Shown: positions 25,731 to 35,297 of the stretch, piece by piece | Layout of the letters: every line of letters starts with the position of its first letter | How positions within the stretch are numbered: position 1 is the stretch's first letter | Assembly (NCBI RefSeq): GCF_003430825.1 | Contig: NZ_CP024047.1 | Coordinates: 3,100,001-3,164,000, forward strand | DNA: 64,000 bases | Source of the DNA: Natrarchaeobaculum sulfurireducens | GTDB lineage: Archaea; Halobacteriota; Halobacteria; Halobacteriales; Natrialbaceae | Direction: 5' to 3' | Position numbers and translations under genes: made by a program | The notes under the pieces: model-generated | The model's input: the letters and a program-made list of their open reading frames with translations, nothing else | The model's database searches: none | What the model was told of the DNA's origin: nothing

Positions 25731-27314
25731 TCACTCGAGCAGCGACTCGCCGGTCATCTCGGGAGGCTGGTCGACGTCGATCAGCTCGAGCAGTGTCGGG
25801 GCGACGTCGGCGAGCGTGCCGCCTTCGCGGACCGTCCGTCTCCCCGCTGTGCCGTCAGGGGCGAGATAGACCAGGGGCACCTCGTTGTACGTGTGCGCCG
25901 TGTGGGGATCGTCTTCGGTGCCCATGTCGTCTGCGTTACCGTGATCGGCGGTGATCAGGACGTGTGCGGCATGGGACTCGAGAGCCGTCACCAGCCGCCC
26001 GAGCTGTTCGTCGACGGCCTCGACGGCTGCGATTGTAGCCTCGTAATCGCCTGTGTGTCCGACCATGTCGGGATTGGCGTAGTTGAGGACGAGCGTATCG
26101 GGGGTCTGGGCCTGTTCGCGAGTCGTTCCTCCCCGCTCATCGTTTCGAGGCTCCCCCTCCGGTCGCGCCTCGCCCTCGAGGACGTCGATCGCGGTATCGG
26201 TCACCTCGGCTGCGCTCATCTCGGGTTGCCGGTCGTAGGTCGGGACGTCGGGGCTCTCGACGATTTCGCGGATCTCGCCGTCGAACTCGACCTCGCGGCC
26301 GCCGTTTAAGAAGTAGGTGACGTGGGCGTACTTCTCCGATTCGGCGATCCGCAGTTGCGTTTTGCCGTGAGCCGCGAGCACCTCGCCGAGGACGTTCTCG
26401 GGTTGGGTCGGCGGGTACGCGATCGGGAGGTCGAACGTCTTGTCGTACTGGGTCAACATCACGACCTCGGCGTCCGGCGGCGTGGTCTCGAACTCGTCGG
26501 CCCACGCGTCGGGACGGATATCGGCGAGCATCCGCGTGAGCTGTCGTGCGCGGTCCGACCGGAAGTTGAACCAGACGACCGAATCGCCGTCGGCGAGTGC
26601 CGGCTGGTCCGAGACGATCGTCGGCTCGACGAACTCGTCGGTCACGTCGCGGTCGTAGGACGCTTCGACGGCCTCGAGTGCCGACGCGGTCTCGTGGTCG
26701 GCTTCGCGATTGACGATGGCGTCGTAGGCGCGTTTCGTCCGATCCCAGTTCTGGTCGCGGTCCATCGCGTAGTAGCGGCCCGTAACGGTCGCGACGTGGC
26801 CCGTGCCGTGCTCGGCAACCACGTCCTCGAGCGCCTCGAGGTACGCCTGGCCGCCGGTCGGCGAGGTGTCACGGCCGTCGGTGACGGCGTGAGTGACAGC
26901 GGAGACGTCGCGGTCGCCGGCGAGTTCGATCAGCGCGTGGAGGTGTTCGTGATCGGAGTGGACGCCGCCGTCGCTGACGAGGCCGACGAAGTGAATCCGG
27001 CCGTCGTTTTCGATTGCGTTGTCGAAAGCAGTGGTGATCGCGTCGTTCTCGCGGAACGAGCCGTCGTCGATCGAATCCGAGATCCGGGTGTACTCCTGGT
27101 AGACGACCCTGCCGGCCCCGATGTTCAGGTGACCGACCTCGCTGTTTCCCATCTGTCCCTCGGGAAGGCCGACACGGCGGCCCGCGACCTCGAGCGTGCC
27201 GTACGCGCCAGCGTCGGCGAGTCGATCGAACGCGGGTGTATCGGCGGCCGCGACGGCGTCTCTACCGCCGTTGCCGAGGCCCCAACCGTCGAGAATAATC
27301 AACGCACCGTCCAT
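25731..27314 (-). CDS. gpmI: 2,3-bisphosphoglycerate-independent phosphoglycerate mutase
   Basis: This protein has 527 residues, the normal length for the bacterial-type iPGM. It interconverts 3- and 2-phosphoglycerate in glycolysis and gluconeogenesis using two Mn ions. It shows the first metal-site Asp in LIILDGWGLG, the phosphorylated Ser in GNSEVGHLNIGAG (about S58), and the second metal site in ITADHGNADDM. Both alkaline-phosphatase-like and phosphotransferase domains are complete. A short loop (about 385-400) is a lineage insertion. Confidence 0.95.
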   Translation of the reverse strand: MDGALIILDGWGLGNGGRDAVAAADTPAFDRLADAGAYGTLEVAGRRVGLPEGQMGNSEVGHLNIGAGRVVYQEYTRISDSIDDGSFRENDAITTAFDNAIENDGRIHFVGLVSDGGVHSDHEHLHALIELAGDRDVSAVTHAVTDGRDTSPTGGQAYLEALEDVVAEHGTGHVATVTGRYYAMDRDQNWDRTKRAYDAIVNREADHETASALEAVEASYDRDVTDEFVEPTIVSDQPALADGDSVVWFNFRSDRARQLTRMLADIRPDAWADEFETTPPDAEVVMLTQYDKTFDLPIAYPPTQPENVLGEVLAAHGKTQLRIAESEKYAHVTYFLNGGREVEFDGEIREIVESPDVPTYDRQPEMSAAEVTDTAIDVLEGEARPEGEPRNDERGGTTREQAQTPDTLVLNYANPDMVGHTGDYEATIAAVEAVDEQLGRLVTALESHAAHVLITADHGNADDMGTEDDPHTAHTYNEVPLVYLAPDGTAGRRTVREGGTLADVAPTLLELIDVDQPPEMTGESLLE

Positions 27315-27478
27315 GGAGGATGGATACCCAGCCTCGCCTAACTAGCTGTCGTTGTCGGGTGATCGGCCGACAGCTCAGTGGTCAGCGGCTGCCGTCGCAG
27401 GGCCTCGAGCGTGAGGTGCCTGCCCAGAGAGTGAGAACGAGCGAAACGATCAGGGTCCGAGAACGACCAGCGTTCGAT

Positions 27479-27580
27479 ATGGACCTCGGCTGGTACGTCG
27501 CTGCGCTTGGCTATCCGGTGATTATCCTCGGCCTCATCTACCTCGTGTACCGTTCGAACGTCGGTCGCTCAAAATCGTGA
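27479..27580 (+). CDS. 33-residue membrane peptide
   Basis: The peptide MDLGWYVAALGYP continues into one hydrophobic segment (VIILGLIYLVYR) and a basic/Ser tail. The ATG at 27479 is chosen because the upstream extension is Arg-rich and unlike a protein. It resembles the tiny membrane proteins conserved among haloarchaea. Function unknown; the call rests on one clean membrane span and high GC3. Confidence 0.45.
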   Translation: MDLGWYVAALGYPVIILGLIYLVYRSNVGRSKS

Positions 27581-27617
27581 CTGGACTGGCTGGACACTTC
27601 ACGAACGGGTCCGACGG

Positions 27618-27869
27618 TCACCGATCGTGGTCGAACGCCGTGCCGCAGTCGCCACAGACCGATCCGGTTCCGGGAACGGATCGCTGGGCAAAGACGGCCC
27701 CGCAGTCGGAACAGATCATGTAGAGTCGATGTTCCGGCGGGACGCCCGCCTCGAACTCCATTCGAACCCAGGCGTCGGGGTTTTTCTCGTCATAAAGTGT
27801 CACGGCGGTGCCGGTCTGTCGCCAGTTGATCGCCGCCTCGCCGTCGGCGGTCGTCCGTCTGGATGCCAT
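27618..27869 (-). CDS. Small zinc-ribbon protein (DUF7129-like)
   Basis: This protein has 83 residues starting MASRRTTADGEAAINW; an in-frame ATG at 27902 is a second option. The C-terminal half has two CxxC pairs (ICSDCG and VCGDCG), a zinc ribbon. The first half is a short beta domain that contains YDEKNPDAWVRME. Haloarchaea have a similar conserved family, I think DUF7129. It is divergent from nurA. Confidence 0.7.
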   Translation of the reverse strand: MASRRTTADGEAAINWRQTGTAVTLYDEKNPDAWVRMEFEAGVPPEHRLYMICSDCGAVFAQRSVPGTGSVCGDCGTAFDHDR

Positions 27870-27995
27870 CGAGGTATCCGGACGCACCTCGCCCGCAAAC
27901 ATAATCTTTCTGATGGTAACTTACACGGCCTCGAGTGAAGGCTCGGAACAGTCACGATCACTGGATTTTTGCCGGTGCGACGGGAGCGAACTGGC

Positions 27996-29279
27996 ATGAC
28001 CCTGGACCCGGTCCATTTCGACGGCATTGCGGGACTTGCAGGGCGGATCGACCATGGGGCCGACGAGCGCGACCGTCGGGCGTTCGCCGAGACGGTCTGG
28101 GAGGAGTTTCTGGACCCGCTCTGGGACCGACGACGCGACCGGGCGATCCTCGAGCCGGTGGACGAGCAGGTGCGCCGGCTGGTCGACTGCGAGGACGTTG
28201 CCCTTCAGGAGCCGGCGTTTCCGACCGTTCACGGCCTCGACGCGGGGACGATCAATCCGACGACGTTCAAAAACGGGCTCGTGATCGACGTCGCCCAGGC
28301 GGCGATGAGCGCAACGCCGAGCGACCTCGACCTTCATCGCTCGCGCACCGTCGTCATGACCGTCCACTCGAACGACGAAACGATGACCGTCGAGGAGTCC
28401 TGGGGGAAGTTCGATGGCGGGTTCAGCCGTCGGCGAGCCGTAAAGATCCCGCCGCTGCCGCGGTTCGCCGAGGGCGTCGTCCACGCACTGGCACTGTATC
28501 TCGCCGAGAGTAAACACGCCCTCGCACACGCCGACGGAGTGACGGATCTGCTCGTCCTCGACGGACCGCTCTATCCCCGTGGCCTGCTGCGCTGGGCCGA
28601 CCAGCATCCCGACCTCGCTGACTTCTTGCTCGAGGACCCGCGGCCGACGACGGTGCTCGAGAACTACGTCCGACTCGTCGAGGACTTCGTCGACCGGGAC
28701 GTTCCGCTGGTCGGCTTCGTGAAGAACCCGACGACGCGACTTATCACCCGGACGCTGAAGGGCAACCGGGACGTCGACGTGGCCGTTCCCTGGAGCGACG
28801 ACGCGGCGCTCTTTACCCGATTGCTCGAGCGCGGCGAGTACGTCGACGACGTCGAGGGCGACCGCTGGGAACGCGATCGGTCGGCGCTATCGTATACGAA
28901 CTGGTTCCGATCGCGCGGGGGCGTCGACGAGCCGCTTTCGGTCGACGGCGACGCACTCGGCGTCGACCGAAAGCTCCCACCCGAGAGCTATGAGGTGACG
29001 TTCTTCGTCATCTACGACCCCAGAGACGACCTGATCTATCGCGTGGAAGCCCCGTACGCGTTCACTCGTGACCCCGAGACGCGCGAACGACTCGCGTTAC
29101 AGGTGTTACAGGACGTCGCCGTCTCTCACGGGCCGCCGACGATCGTCGAGAAAGCCGACGAACTCGCCCGGATCAGCAACCCGGAGAAGCGATCGCTCAG
29201 CAAGCGACTCGAGGAAGGATTCGAGACGACCCAGAAACGGACCTACGACGATCACCGCTGGGACGGCGACGAGTTCTGA
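27996..29279 (+). CDS. nurA: NurA-family DNA repair nuclease
   Basis: This protein has 427 residues. NurA is a Mn-dependent 5'-3' exonuclease and ssDNA endonuclease that works with the HerA ATPase and Mre11-Rad50 in resection of double-strand breaks. The RNase H-like core shows the catalytic Asp in GLDAGTIN (about D82). The mid-region LLVLDGPLYPRGLL carries a second acidic residue, and the late FFVIYDPRDDLIYRVEAPY is also typical. The herA-like gene lies 1.5 kb downstream on the same strand. The ATG at 27996 begins MTLDPVHFDG. Confidence 0.88.
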   Translation: MTLDPVHFDGIAGLAGRIDHGADERDRRAFAETVWEEFLDPLWDRRRDRAILEPVDEQVRRLVDCEDVALQEPAFPTVHGLDAGTINPTTFKNGLVIDVAQAAMSATPSDLDLHRSRTVVMTVHSNDETMTVEESWGKFDGGFSRRRAVKIPPLPRFAEGVVHALALYLAESKHALAHADGVTDLLVLDGPLYPRGLLRWADQHPDLADFLLEDPRPTTVLENYVRLVEDFVDRDVPLVGFVKNPTTRLITRTLKGNRDVDVAVPWSDDAALFTRLLERGEYVDDVEGDRWERDRSALSYTNWFRSRGGVDEPLSVDGDALGVDRKLPPESYEVTFFVIYDPRDDLIYRVEAPYAFTRDPETRERLALQVLQDVAVSHGPPTIVEKADELARISNPEKRSLSKRLEEGFETTQKRTYDDHRWDGDEF

Positions 29280-29349
29280 GCCGCTCGTCGCTCATCGCCG
29301 CCGCGCCGTCGCTCGAACATATCGCTGACGCTTGTCCACCGACGGCGCG

Positions 29350-29694
29350 TTACCACTCGGCGGCAACGTCCTCGCGTTCGACCTCGAGGTCGACGGCCGC
29401 GGGATCGACGCCGATTCTGGCGAACTGGGTCCTGATGTGTTCTTTGGCCTGTTCGACCGCCTGGTCACGAGTGTCGAATCCGCGGGGCATCGGGGACTCG
29501 AACGCGAGATTAACCTCGCGGTCGTCGACGCGCTGTGTGGTCCCGCCGCTGTCGACCTCGTAGAATTCATCACAGACCCAGACGTACGCGGCGTCTTCGT
29601 CGGGCGCGCCACGAAAGGACGGGGCCCGTTCACCGCGTTCGTACAGCGTGCCAGTGAGTTCGGTCCCCCCCGCACGGCCGCGTACCATGAGCAT
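29350..29694 (-). CDS. DUF7113-like haloarchaeal protein
   Basis: This protein has 114 residues from the ATG at 29694 (or 112 from 29688). It is a small beta-rich domain with TGTLYERGERAPSF and AAYVWVCDEFYEVDSGG, followed by a helix and DLEVEREDV. I match it loosely to DUF7113, with no known function. It lies between nurA and herA on the opposite strand. Confidence 0.6.
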   Translation of the reverse strand: MLMVRGRAGGTELTGTLYERGERAPSFRGAPDEDAAYVWVCDEFYEVDSGGTTQRVDDREVNLAFESPMPRGFDTRDQAVEQAKEHIRTQFARIGVDPAAVDLEVEREDVAAEW

Positions 29695-29921
29695 AAACTG
29701 AGCTACGGCGCGGAGCCGCAAAAACCCGGCGGGGACTGCCAGGAGCCGCGAAACGGGTCGTTCAATTCACCCTCGGAGCTGCGCGACGGACGGCCGTGAT
29801 CGTGACTTGCGAGCGACCAGTCCGCACTACCTGGCCGGCGATAGTGCCCGATGAGACGTGTCGCCAGATGACCCAAACTGTTTTGGGAACGTGCTTATCC
29901 GGGTCGCTCCGGTGGGTTTTG

Positions 29922-30536
29922 ATGATGAGCCTGGACGCTCCCCTCGACACCACTGGCGAGTCAGCCCCACTAAGCGACGTTCCCAGAGAACGATACGAGG
30001 TGTTTCGCCACCCCCAACGGCTCTATCTCCTCGAGTTCCTCGACGACAACGGCCGACAGTCGCTCGCGGACCTGACGACCGAACTGCTCGAGAGAGCGGG
30101 AGCCGACCCGTCGAACGGCCAACGACGTCACGAGGTCCGGATCGACCTGGTACACGCCCACCTGCCGAAACTCGATGCCGCCGGCCTCGTCGACTGGGAC
30201 CTCGAGACGGGTGCCGAACTGGTCGTCGAACCACCGGCAACCCCCGCGATCTTTTCGACGTTGCTCGAGGCCGACCACGATGTCGAAGAACTGGTCAGCG
30301 AGGTCGTCGATCCGGTCCGACTCCGACTGCTCGAACTCGTCGACGACGACCAGCCCCGCTCGCTCGAAGAACTCGCGTCCACGCTCGCTGCCTGCGAATC
30401 CGCCGCTCCCGCCGACCCCGAGCGCGCCAAGATCGTCCTCCACCACTCCCACCTGCCCGCCCTCGAGGGCGTCGACCTCCTCACCTACGATCGTGACTCC
30501 AGGCAGGTTGCGGTCGCCGACGATTCCGCCAGATAA
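29922..30536 (+). CDS. Tandem winged-helix regulator (DUF7344-like, two copies)
   Basis: This protein has 204 residues from the tandem ATG at 29922/29925. Two similar winged-helix units are visible. The first is about 25-100 (FRHPQRLYLLEFLDDNGRQSLADL then LVHAHLPKLDAAGLVDWD). The second is about 125-190 (VDPVRLRLLELVDDDQPRSLEEL then LHHSHLPALEGVDLLTYD). The repeat points to an intramolecular duplication of a DUF7344-type domain. A TATA-like cttatcc stands about 25-31 bases before the start. Targets are unknown; herA starts 217 bases downstream. Confidence 0.75.
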   Translation: MMSLDAPLDTTGESAPLSDVPRERYEVFRHPQRLYLLEFLDDNGRQSLADLTTELLERAGADPSNGQRRHEVRIDLVHAHLPKLDAAGLVDWDLETGAELVVEPPATPAIFSTLLEADHDVEELVSEVVDPVRLRLLELVDDDQPRSLEELASTLAACESAAPADPERAKIVLHHSHLPALEGVDLLTYDRDSRQVAVADDSAR

Positions 30537-30752
30537 CCGGCCGTCCAATGGAACACTGACTCGCCAGGCCTTCGCTGACTCCCCACACTTTCGCTGATTC
30601 TCTACGGTGTCGACTCGAGCGAGACAGCGGTAGCCGTCGACTCGAACGACCCAGGCGCACGGCTCGAACCCGTCTCGAGGGAACACCGCTCCAAGCGAGT
30701 GACACTCCACAGGAGGGAAACGCGTTTTAGCGCCCGCTCTGATGCAGTGTAT

Positions 30753-32648
30753 ATGACCGATCTGGGCGATTTCAGCGAGTACGACGGTGGCGCTGACGCG
30801 TCTGCGTCCGGGGACGATACGACGGCCGGCGACGACGGGCAGTCGCTGGCCGCAGGTGATGTACGCGAATCGGCCGCCGGGGCTGGCGAGAGTGCGTTCG
30901 AGGAGACGGCTGTCGAGCCCCGCGGCGAGGACGTCGGCATCGGCGCGCTCTGTGTCTCCCAGGGACTGCGCGTCGCCGAGGACGAAGAGGACACGACGCT
31001 CAAGGCGTACGTCACCCGCGAAAACCGCTCGTCAGTTCGCATCGGCGGCTACCTCCTCGCACCGTACCCCGACAGGACGGCGACGGCCGCCAGCCAGACG
31101 CAGGCCAGTAGGTCTACGAGCGGCGAGACGCTGTTCTGTCGGATTACGGGACTGGAGTACGCCCAGCAGTACCACGCCGACGACGCGACCGAGATCCACG
31201 CCCGGCGGGCGATGCGCACCGACGGCATCGAGGAGGCCGACTACAAGTTCGTCGCCAGTCTCGAGCCGGTTGCCATCCTCTACGACGACGACGGTGAGCT
31301 GAAACGACGGATGACCGACCGGGTGCCAACGCCCCAGACGGTGATCAAACAGGCCGACGACACGGAGGAGATCAAAACCGGGCTGAAGATCCCCGACGAA
31401 GGCGTCTTTCTCGGACACCTCTCCGTCGGCGGCGAGAAAGTCAGGACGGCCGCCTCGCCGCCGACGATCGACTATCGACTGAAAGACGACTACGAGGCCG
31501 GCGATCCACTCGTCTTCCGACACACCCTCGTCGCCGGCGGAACGGGATCGGGGAAGACCCACGGCGCGAAGAACGTCCTGCGACAGTACCTCGCCGACGA
31601 GCGGACGTATCCGATGGAAGACGGCCGATCGGTCCAGCCCGCCGTCGTCCAGTTCGACCCCCAGGACGAGTACGCCCAGATGCACGACGACAACCCCGAC
31701 CTGGACGACGCGTTCGCTCGCCGCTTAGAGCGCGAGGGCGTCGCCTACGGCGGCGTCGAAGAGACGACGGCGTTCGTCCCGAAAGTCGGCTCGGCGAGCT
31801 ACGCGGCGAGTCACCACCGCGCCGAACAGGTCGAGTTCACGATTCCGTTTTCGATGGTTCACGACAACCCCTGGCTGGTCGCCGGCAGCGGGCTGAACGA
31901 CAACCAGTACGGGGCGCTGGTGAGCGTCCTGTTACCGCGATTCCGGCGCGATTACGGTCCCAATGGAACCTACGACGAGTTCACGACGTTTCTCGACGAT
32001 CCGGCACTGCGGGAGGAACTCGACGAGTCCGGCCGCGTCCACGAGGCGACGTTCGACGCCGTCCGTCGGCGCGTGTTCGGCTTCAGTCACGTCTTCGACC
32101 AGGACGCCCGTCCGATCACCGACCTGATCAGCGAGTTCGTCCGTCCTGGCGGCCTCTCGGTCGTCCCGACCTACCACATCACCGACTCGCGGGCAACCGA
32201 GGCAATCGTACTCGCGCTCTCGAGTCTGTTGATCGACGAGAAGCTCTCGAACGACCCGACCTACGACCGGATCAAGGAGACGCCGCTCATCCTGGGGATG
32301 GACGAGGCCCACAACTTCCTCACCGACGCCGACAGCGTCCAGGCGGGGAAGGTCATCAAAAAGTTCACCGAGGCCGCAAAGCAGGGCCGAAAGGAACGCC
32401 TCGGGCTCTTCCTGATCACACAGGATCCCCAGGACATCGACGATGCCGTGTTCAAGCAGATCAACACGACCATCGTCCTGAACTTAGGCGACGAAGACGC
32501 CATCAAGAGCGTCAACATCCCCTCGAACCTCGAGTCGAAAGTCCCCTACATGGAGAAAGGCCAGATGGTCGTCTACTCGCCCGATAACTCCGAACCCGTC
32601 GAGTTGATCGGCCTCCCGAACTGTCTGACGCGACACGGCAGAGACTGA
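30753..32648 (+). CDS. herA: HerA-type hexameric DNA-pumping ATPase
   Basis: This protein has 631 residues. The first 80 are acidic and disordered, then a HerA/VirB4-like barrel leads to the FtsK-like ATPase. Walker A is VAGGTGSGKTH (about 260-270) and Walker B ends in ILGMDEAHN. LFLITQDPQDI (sensor-type) and the C-terminal VPYMEKGQMVVYSPD are also typical. HerA translocates DNA and stimulates NurA. The acidic N terminus is longer than in Sulfolobus HerA and looks like a haloarchaeal addition. The ATG at 30753 gives MTDLGDFSEY. Confidence 0.85.
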   Translation: MTDLGDFSEYDGGADASASGDDTTAGDDGQSLAAGDVRESAAGAGESAFEETAVEPRGEDVGIGALCVSQGLRVAEDEEDTTLKAYVTRENRSSVRIGGYLLAPYPDRTATAASQTQASRSTSGETLFCRITGLEYAQQYHADDATEIHARRAMRTDGIEEADYKFVASLEPVAILYDDDGELKRRMTDRVPTPQTVIKQADDTEEIKTGLKIPDEGVFLGHLSVGGEKVRTAASPPTIDYRLKDDYEAGDPLVFRHTLVAGGTGSGKTHGAKNVLRQYLADERTYPMEDGRSVQPAVVQFDPQDEYAQMHDDNPDLDDAFARRLEREGVAYGGVEETTAFVPKVGSASYAASHHRAEQVEFTIPFSMVHDNPWLVAGSGLNDNQYGALVSVLLPRFRRDYGPNGTYDEFTTFLDDPALREELDESGRVHEATFDAVRRRVFGFSHVFDQDARPITDLISEFVRPGGLSVVPTYHITDSRATEAIVLALSSLLIDEKLSNDPTYDRIKETPLILGMDEAHNFLTDADSVQAGKVIKKFTEAAKQGRKERLGLFLITQDPQDIDDAVFKQINTTIVLNLGDEDAIKSVNIPSNLESKVPYMEKGQMVVYSPDNSEPVELIGLPNCLTRHGRD

Positions 32649-32736
32649 CGCAGGTCGACGCCAAGACGTCCGAGACCGACTCGAGGACGGAAAATCGATG
32701 TCTGGCGAGCGGTTCCGCGTCAGCCAGCGGCAGGCG

Positions 32737-34350
32737 TTACCCTTCGCCGACCATCGCGTCTTCGTCTTCCCACTCCTGTTCGCGGAGTTCGAACTTCTGG
32801 ATCTTCCCGGTTGCCGTTTTTGGTAGTTCGTCGACGAACTCGATCCGGTGGATGACTTTGTAGCCGGCGAGTCGCGCTTTCGTGAACTCGGTGAGTTCGT
32901 CCGCGGAGATCGGCGGGTTCTCGGGGTCCTCGTTCGACGGCACGACGAACGCCTTCGGCGTCTCGCCCCACTTCTCGCTGGGCGAGGGAATAACGGCCAC
33001 GTCGGCGACGGCCTCGTGGTCGAACAACGTGTCCTCGAGTTCGATGCTCGAGATGTTCTCGCCGCCGGAGATGATGATGTCCTTATCGCGGTCCTGGATC
33101 GAGATCATGCCGTGTTCGTTGACGACGGCGAGGTCGCCGGTGTGGAACCACCCCTCACGTCGATCGTTGAACGCCTCCTCGGTCGCCTCGGGTTTCTCCC
33201 AGTAGCCGTCCATGACCTGGTTGCCCTTGACGACGATTTCGCCGATGGTCTCGTCGTCCCACGGGACGACGTCGCCGTCCTCGTCGACGACGTCGACTTC
33301 GGTGGCAAGCGGCGCGATCCCCTGGCGTTTCTTGAGGGCGAACCGTTCCTCGCTGTCCTCGTCGATGAGTCGGCGGGTCGCGGAGGTACTGATCAGCGGG
33401 CCCGTCTCGGTCGCGCCGTAGAGCTGGCGGAAGTGCCAGCCGAACTCCTCTTCGACCATCTCGATGACGCTCTCGGGGGCGGCCGCGCCCGCGGCGGTGA
33501 CGCGCATCGGATTCTCGCCTTCGGTGGCGACGTCGTTCGCGTCGGCGTAGTCACCGAGCATGCTGAGCACCGTCGGTGCACAACAGAGGAACGAGACGTC
33601 CTCCTCGGCGATGTCCTCGAAGATCTGTCCGGCGTCGACGCCGCGCGTACAGACGTGTTTCGCGCCGATACCGGTGACCGCGTAGATGTGCCCCCAGCCG
33701 TTGACGTGGAACATCGGCAGCGTCCAGAGGTAGACGTCGTCGTCCGTGATCTCGTGGTGGATCGTCACGAGCTGGGCGTGCAGCGACTCGGTTCGGTGAG
33801 TTCGACAGACGCCTTTCGGGTCACCCGTGGTTCCCGAGGTGTAGTTGATCGTGATGATGTCGTCCTCGCTCATCTCCGGCCGGTCGTACTCGGGGTCGGT
33901 CTCCTCGAGCAGCGCGTCGACGTCCTCCCACTCGCCCTCCACGGCATCCGGGTCGTTCGTGATGAACAGTTCCGTCGGCACGTCGTCGCGCACCGCTTCG
34001 ATCTTCTCGGCGTACTCGTAGTCGGCGAAGATCGCCTTCACGCCCGCGTCGTTGAGCAGGTAGTCGTAGTCATCGGGCGTCAACCGGTAGTTCAGCGGCG
34101 CGTGGATCGCCCCCAGTTGCATGATCCCGTAAGCCGCCTCGAGGTGGTAGTGCGTGTTCGGGTCGAGCACGGCCACGCGGTCACCCTTCTCGATACCGCG
34201 CGCCTGAAGAACAGCAGAGAACCGGTCGGCGCGGTCGCCGAACTCGTCGTAGGTAAATCGCTCCCCGGTCGTCGCGACGATCGCTTCCTGATCGCCGTAG
34301 TACTTGCGTGCCCGATCGAGGAAATCAGTAACCAGCAGTGGGACTTCCAT
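32737..34350 (-). CDS. Acyl-CoA synthetase (AMP-forming)
   Basis: This protein has 537 residues. It is an ANL-superfamily ligase with the P-loop YTSGTTGDPKG (about 184-194), the A5 motif QLYGATETGP, the A7/A8 hinge WFHTGDLAVV...RDKDIIISGG, and the A10 lysine in PKTATGKIQK. The family makes acyl-AMP and then acyl-CoA from fatty or related acids. The chain-length preference cannot be read. The start MEVPLLVTDF follows a strong TATA box on the minus strand at 34371-34380. Confidence 0.92.
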   Translation of the reverse strand: MEVPLLVTDFLDRARKYYGDQEAIVATTGERFTYDEFGDRADRFSAVLQARGIEKGDRVAVLDPNTHYHLEAAYGIMQLGAIHAPLNYRLTPDDYDYLLNDAGVKAIFADYEYAEKIEAVRDDVPTELFITNDPDAVEGEWEDVDALLEETDPEYDRPEMSEDDIITINYTSGTTGDPKGVCRTHRTESLHAQLVTIHHEITDDDVYLWTLPMFHVNGWGHIYAVTGIGAKHVCTRGVDAGQIFEDIAEEDVSFLCCAPTVLSMLGDYADANDVATEGENPMRVTAAGAAAPESVIEMVEEEFGWHFRQLYGATETGPLISTSATRRLIDEDSEERFALKKRQGIAPLATEVDVVDEDGDVVPWDDETIGEIVVKGNQVMDGYWEKPEATEEAFNDRREGWFHTGDLAVVNEHGMISIQDRDKDIIISGGENISSIELEDTLFDHEAVADVAVIPSPSEKWGETPKAFVVPSNEDPENPPISADELTEFTKARLAGYKVIHRIEFVDELPKTATGKIQKFELREQEWEDEDAMVGEG

Positions 34351-34370
34351 GTGTGTCGTTCTCGAACATT

Positions 34371-34380
34371 GTTTATAATA
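34371..34380 (-). promoter_or_regulatory. TATA box of the acyl-CoA synthetase gene
   Basis: On the minus strand tattataaac lies 21-30 bases before the ATG at 34350, matching a leaderless promoter and confirming the start codon. Confidence 0.65.
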
Positions 34381-34502
34381 TTCTTTCTGGATTTTTCCTA
34401 GATTCGACGGCCGTACTATACGTTCGATTGATACGTTTCGCAACCGAGAAGCCGTCGGCCCCCATTACCACTGGATCGAACGAACCGACGACCACCGCTG
34501 TA

Positions 34503-35138
34503 TCAGCCCTCGAGGCCAGCAGGCTCAAGGAGCGTTCGCTCGAAGAACTCACGGACAACGCTCGCGATTTCGGGTCGCGTGCCCAGGAAAAAGTGGTCGG
34601 CGGGGAGCGACGTGACGTCGTCGCTGCGGTCCCGAGCGCGCTCGACGAGCGGCTCCCACTCGACCGTCGTGTCACGCTCGCCGTAGCACACCTGTACGGG
34701 AACGGAGAGCCGCCCGTAGGCCTCGAGTGCGTCCAGTTCGTCCCCCAGACGCACCGTGGGTGCGAGAACGGAGACGGCGTCGATCGCCCCGTTCTCGAGG
34801 CCGGCAGCGGCGAGCAACGCCTGGCTTGCACCGAAGCTGTAGCCGAAGACGCCGACCGGGGGGTCTCCGTCCCATCGGTCGGCCTCGCGTGCCCAGCGAA
34901 CGGCGTTGCGGACGTCCTCGCGTTCACCGTGGCCCTCGTCCCACGGGCCGTAGTCGAATCGGAGACAGGCGATTCCCGCATCCTGGAGGGCCGTCGACAC
35001 TGCGACGAGTCGCTGGTCGGTTCGCGATCCCCCGTGTTGTGGGTGAGGTGGACAGGCGACGACGACGGCATCGGGATCGTCGGGCACCTCGAGCGTCCCG
35101 CGGACGTCGCGGCCGCCGGGAATCAGGACGTCGGTCAT
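34503..35138 (-). CDS. Alpha/beta hydrolase (dienelactone hydrolase-like)
   Basis: This protein has 211 residues. The nucleophile elbow GYSFGAS, the HPHPQHGGS oxyanion region (as CPPHPQHGGS), the acid in YGERDTTV and the His in PADHFFLG all fit a small alpha/beta hydrolase. Its shape is close to bacterial proteins annotated CocE/YfrE-like, which act on unknown acyl esters. It lies 152 bases upstream of the acyl-CoA synthetase start on the same strand; cotranscription is uncertain because the synthetase has its own TATA box. Confidence 0.85.
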   Translation of the reverse strand: MTDVLIPGGRDVRGTLEVPDDPDAVVVACPPHPQHGGSRTDQRLVAVSTALQDAGIACLRFDYGPWDEGHGEREDVRNAVRWAREADRWDGDPPVGVFGYSFGASQALLAAAGLENGAIDAVSVLAPTVRLGDELDALEAYGRLSVPVQVCYGERDTTVEWEPLVERARDRSDDVTSLPADHFFLGTRPEIASVVREFFERTLLEPAGLEG

Positions 35139-35297
35139 GGCTGCCCGTTACGTCGCGTCGGTAATCAAGGCCCGCGTTCGGCAGGCAGCGTCGGAAAGCG
35201 TCGAGCGCCGATGGCCGTTCCCATCCGAACTGGACGCCGTCGTCATGGTCTGTCGCTGATGTGATGTTTTTAAGGGTCGCGAGCGATACGTACGAGT

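Noticed and set aside
32848-34401. Long plus-strand ORF opposite the acyl-CoA synthetase
   Set aside because: Antisense shadow; no domain, and the minus-strand enzyme has all family motifs.
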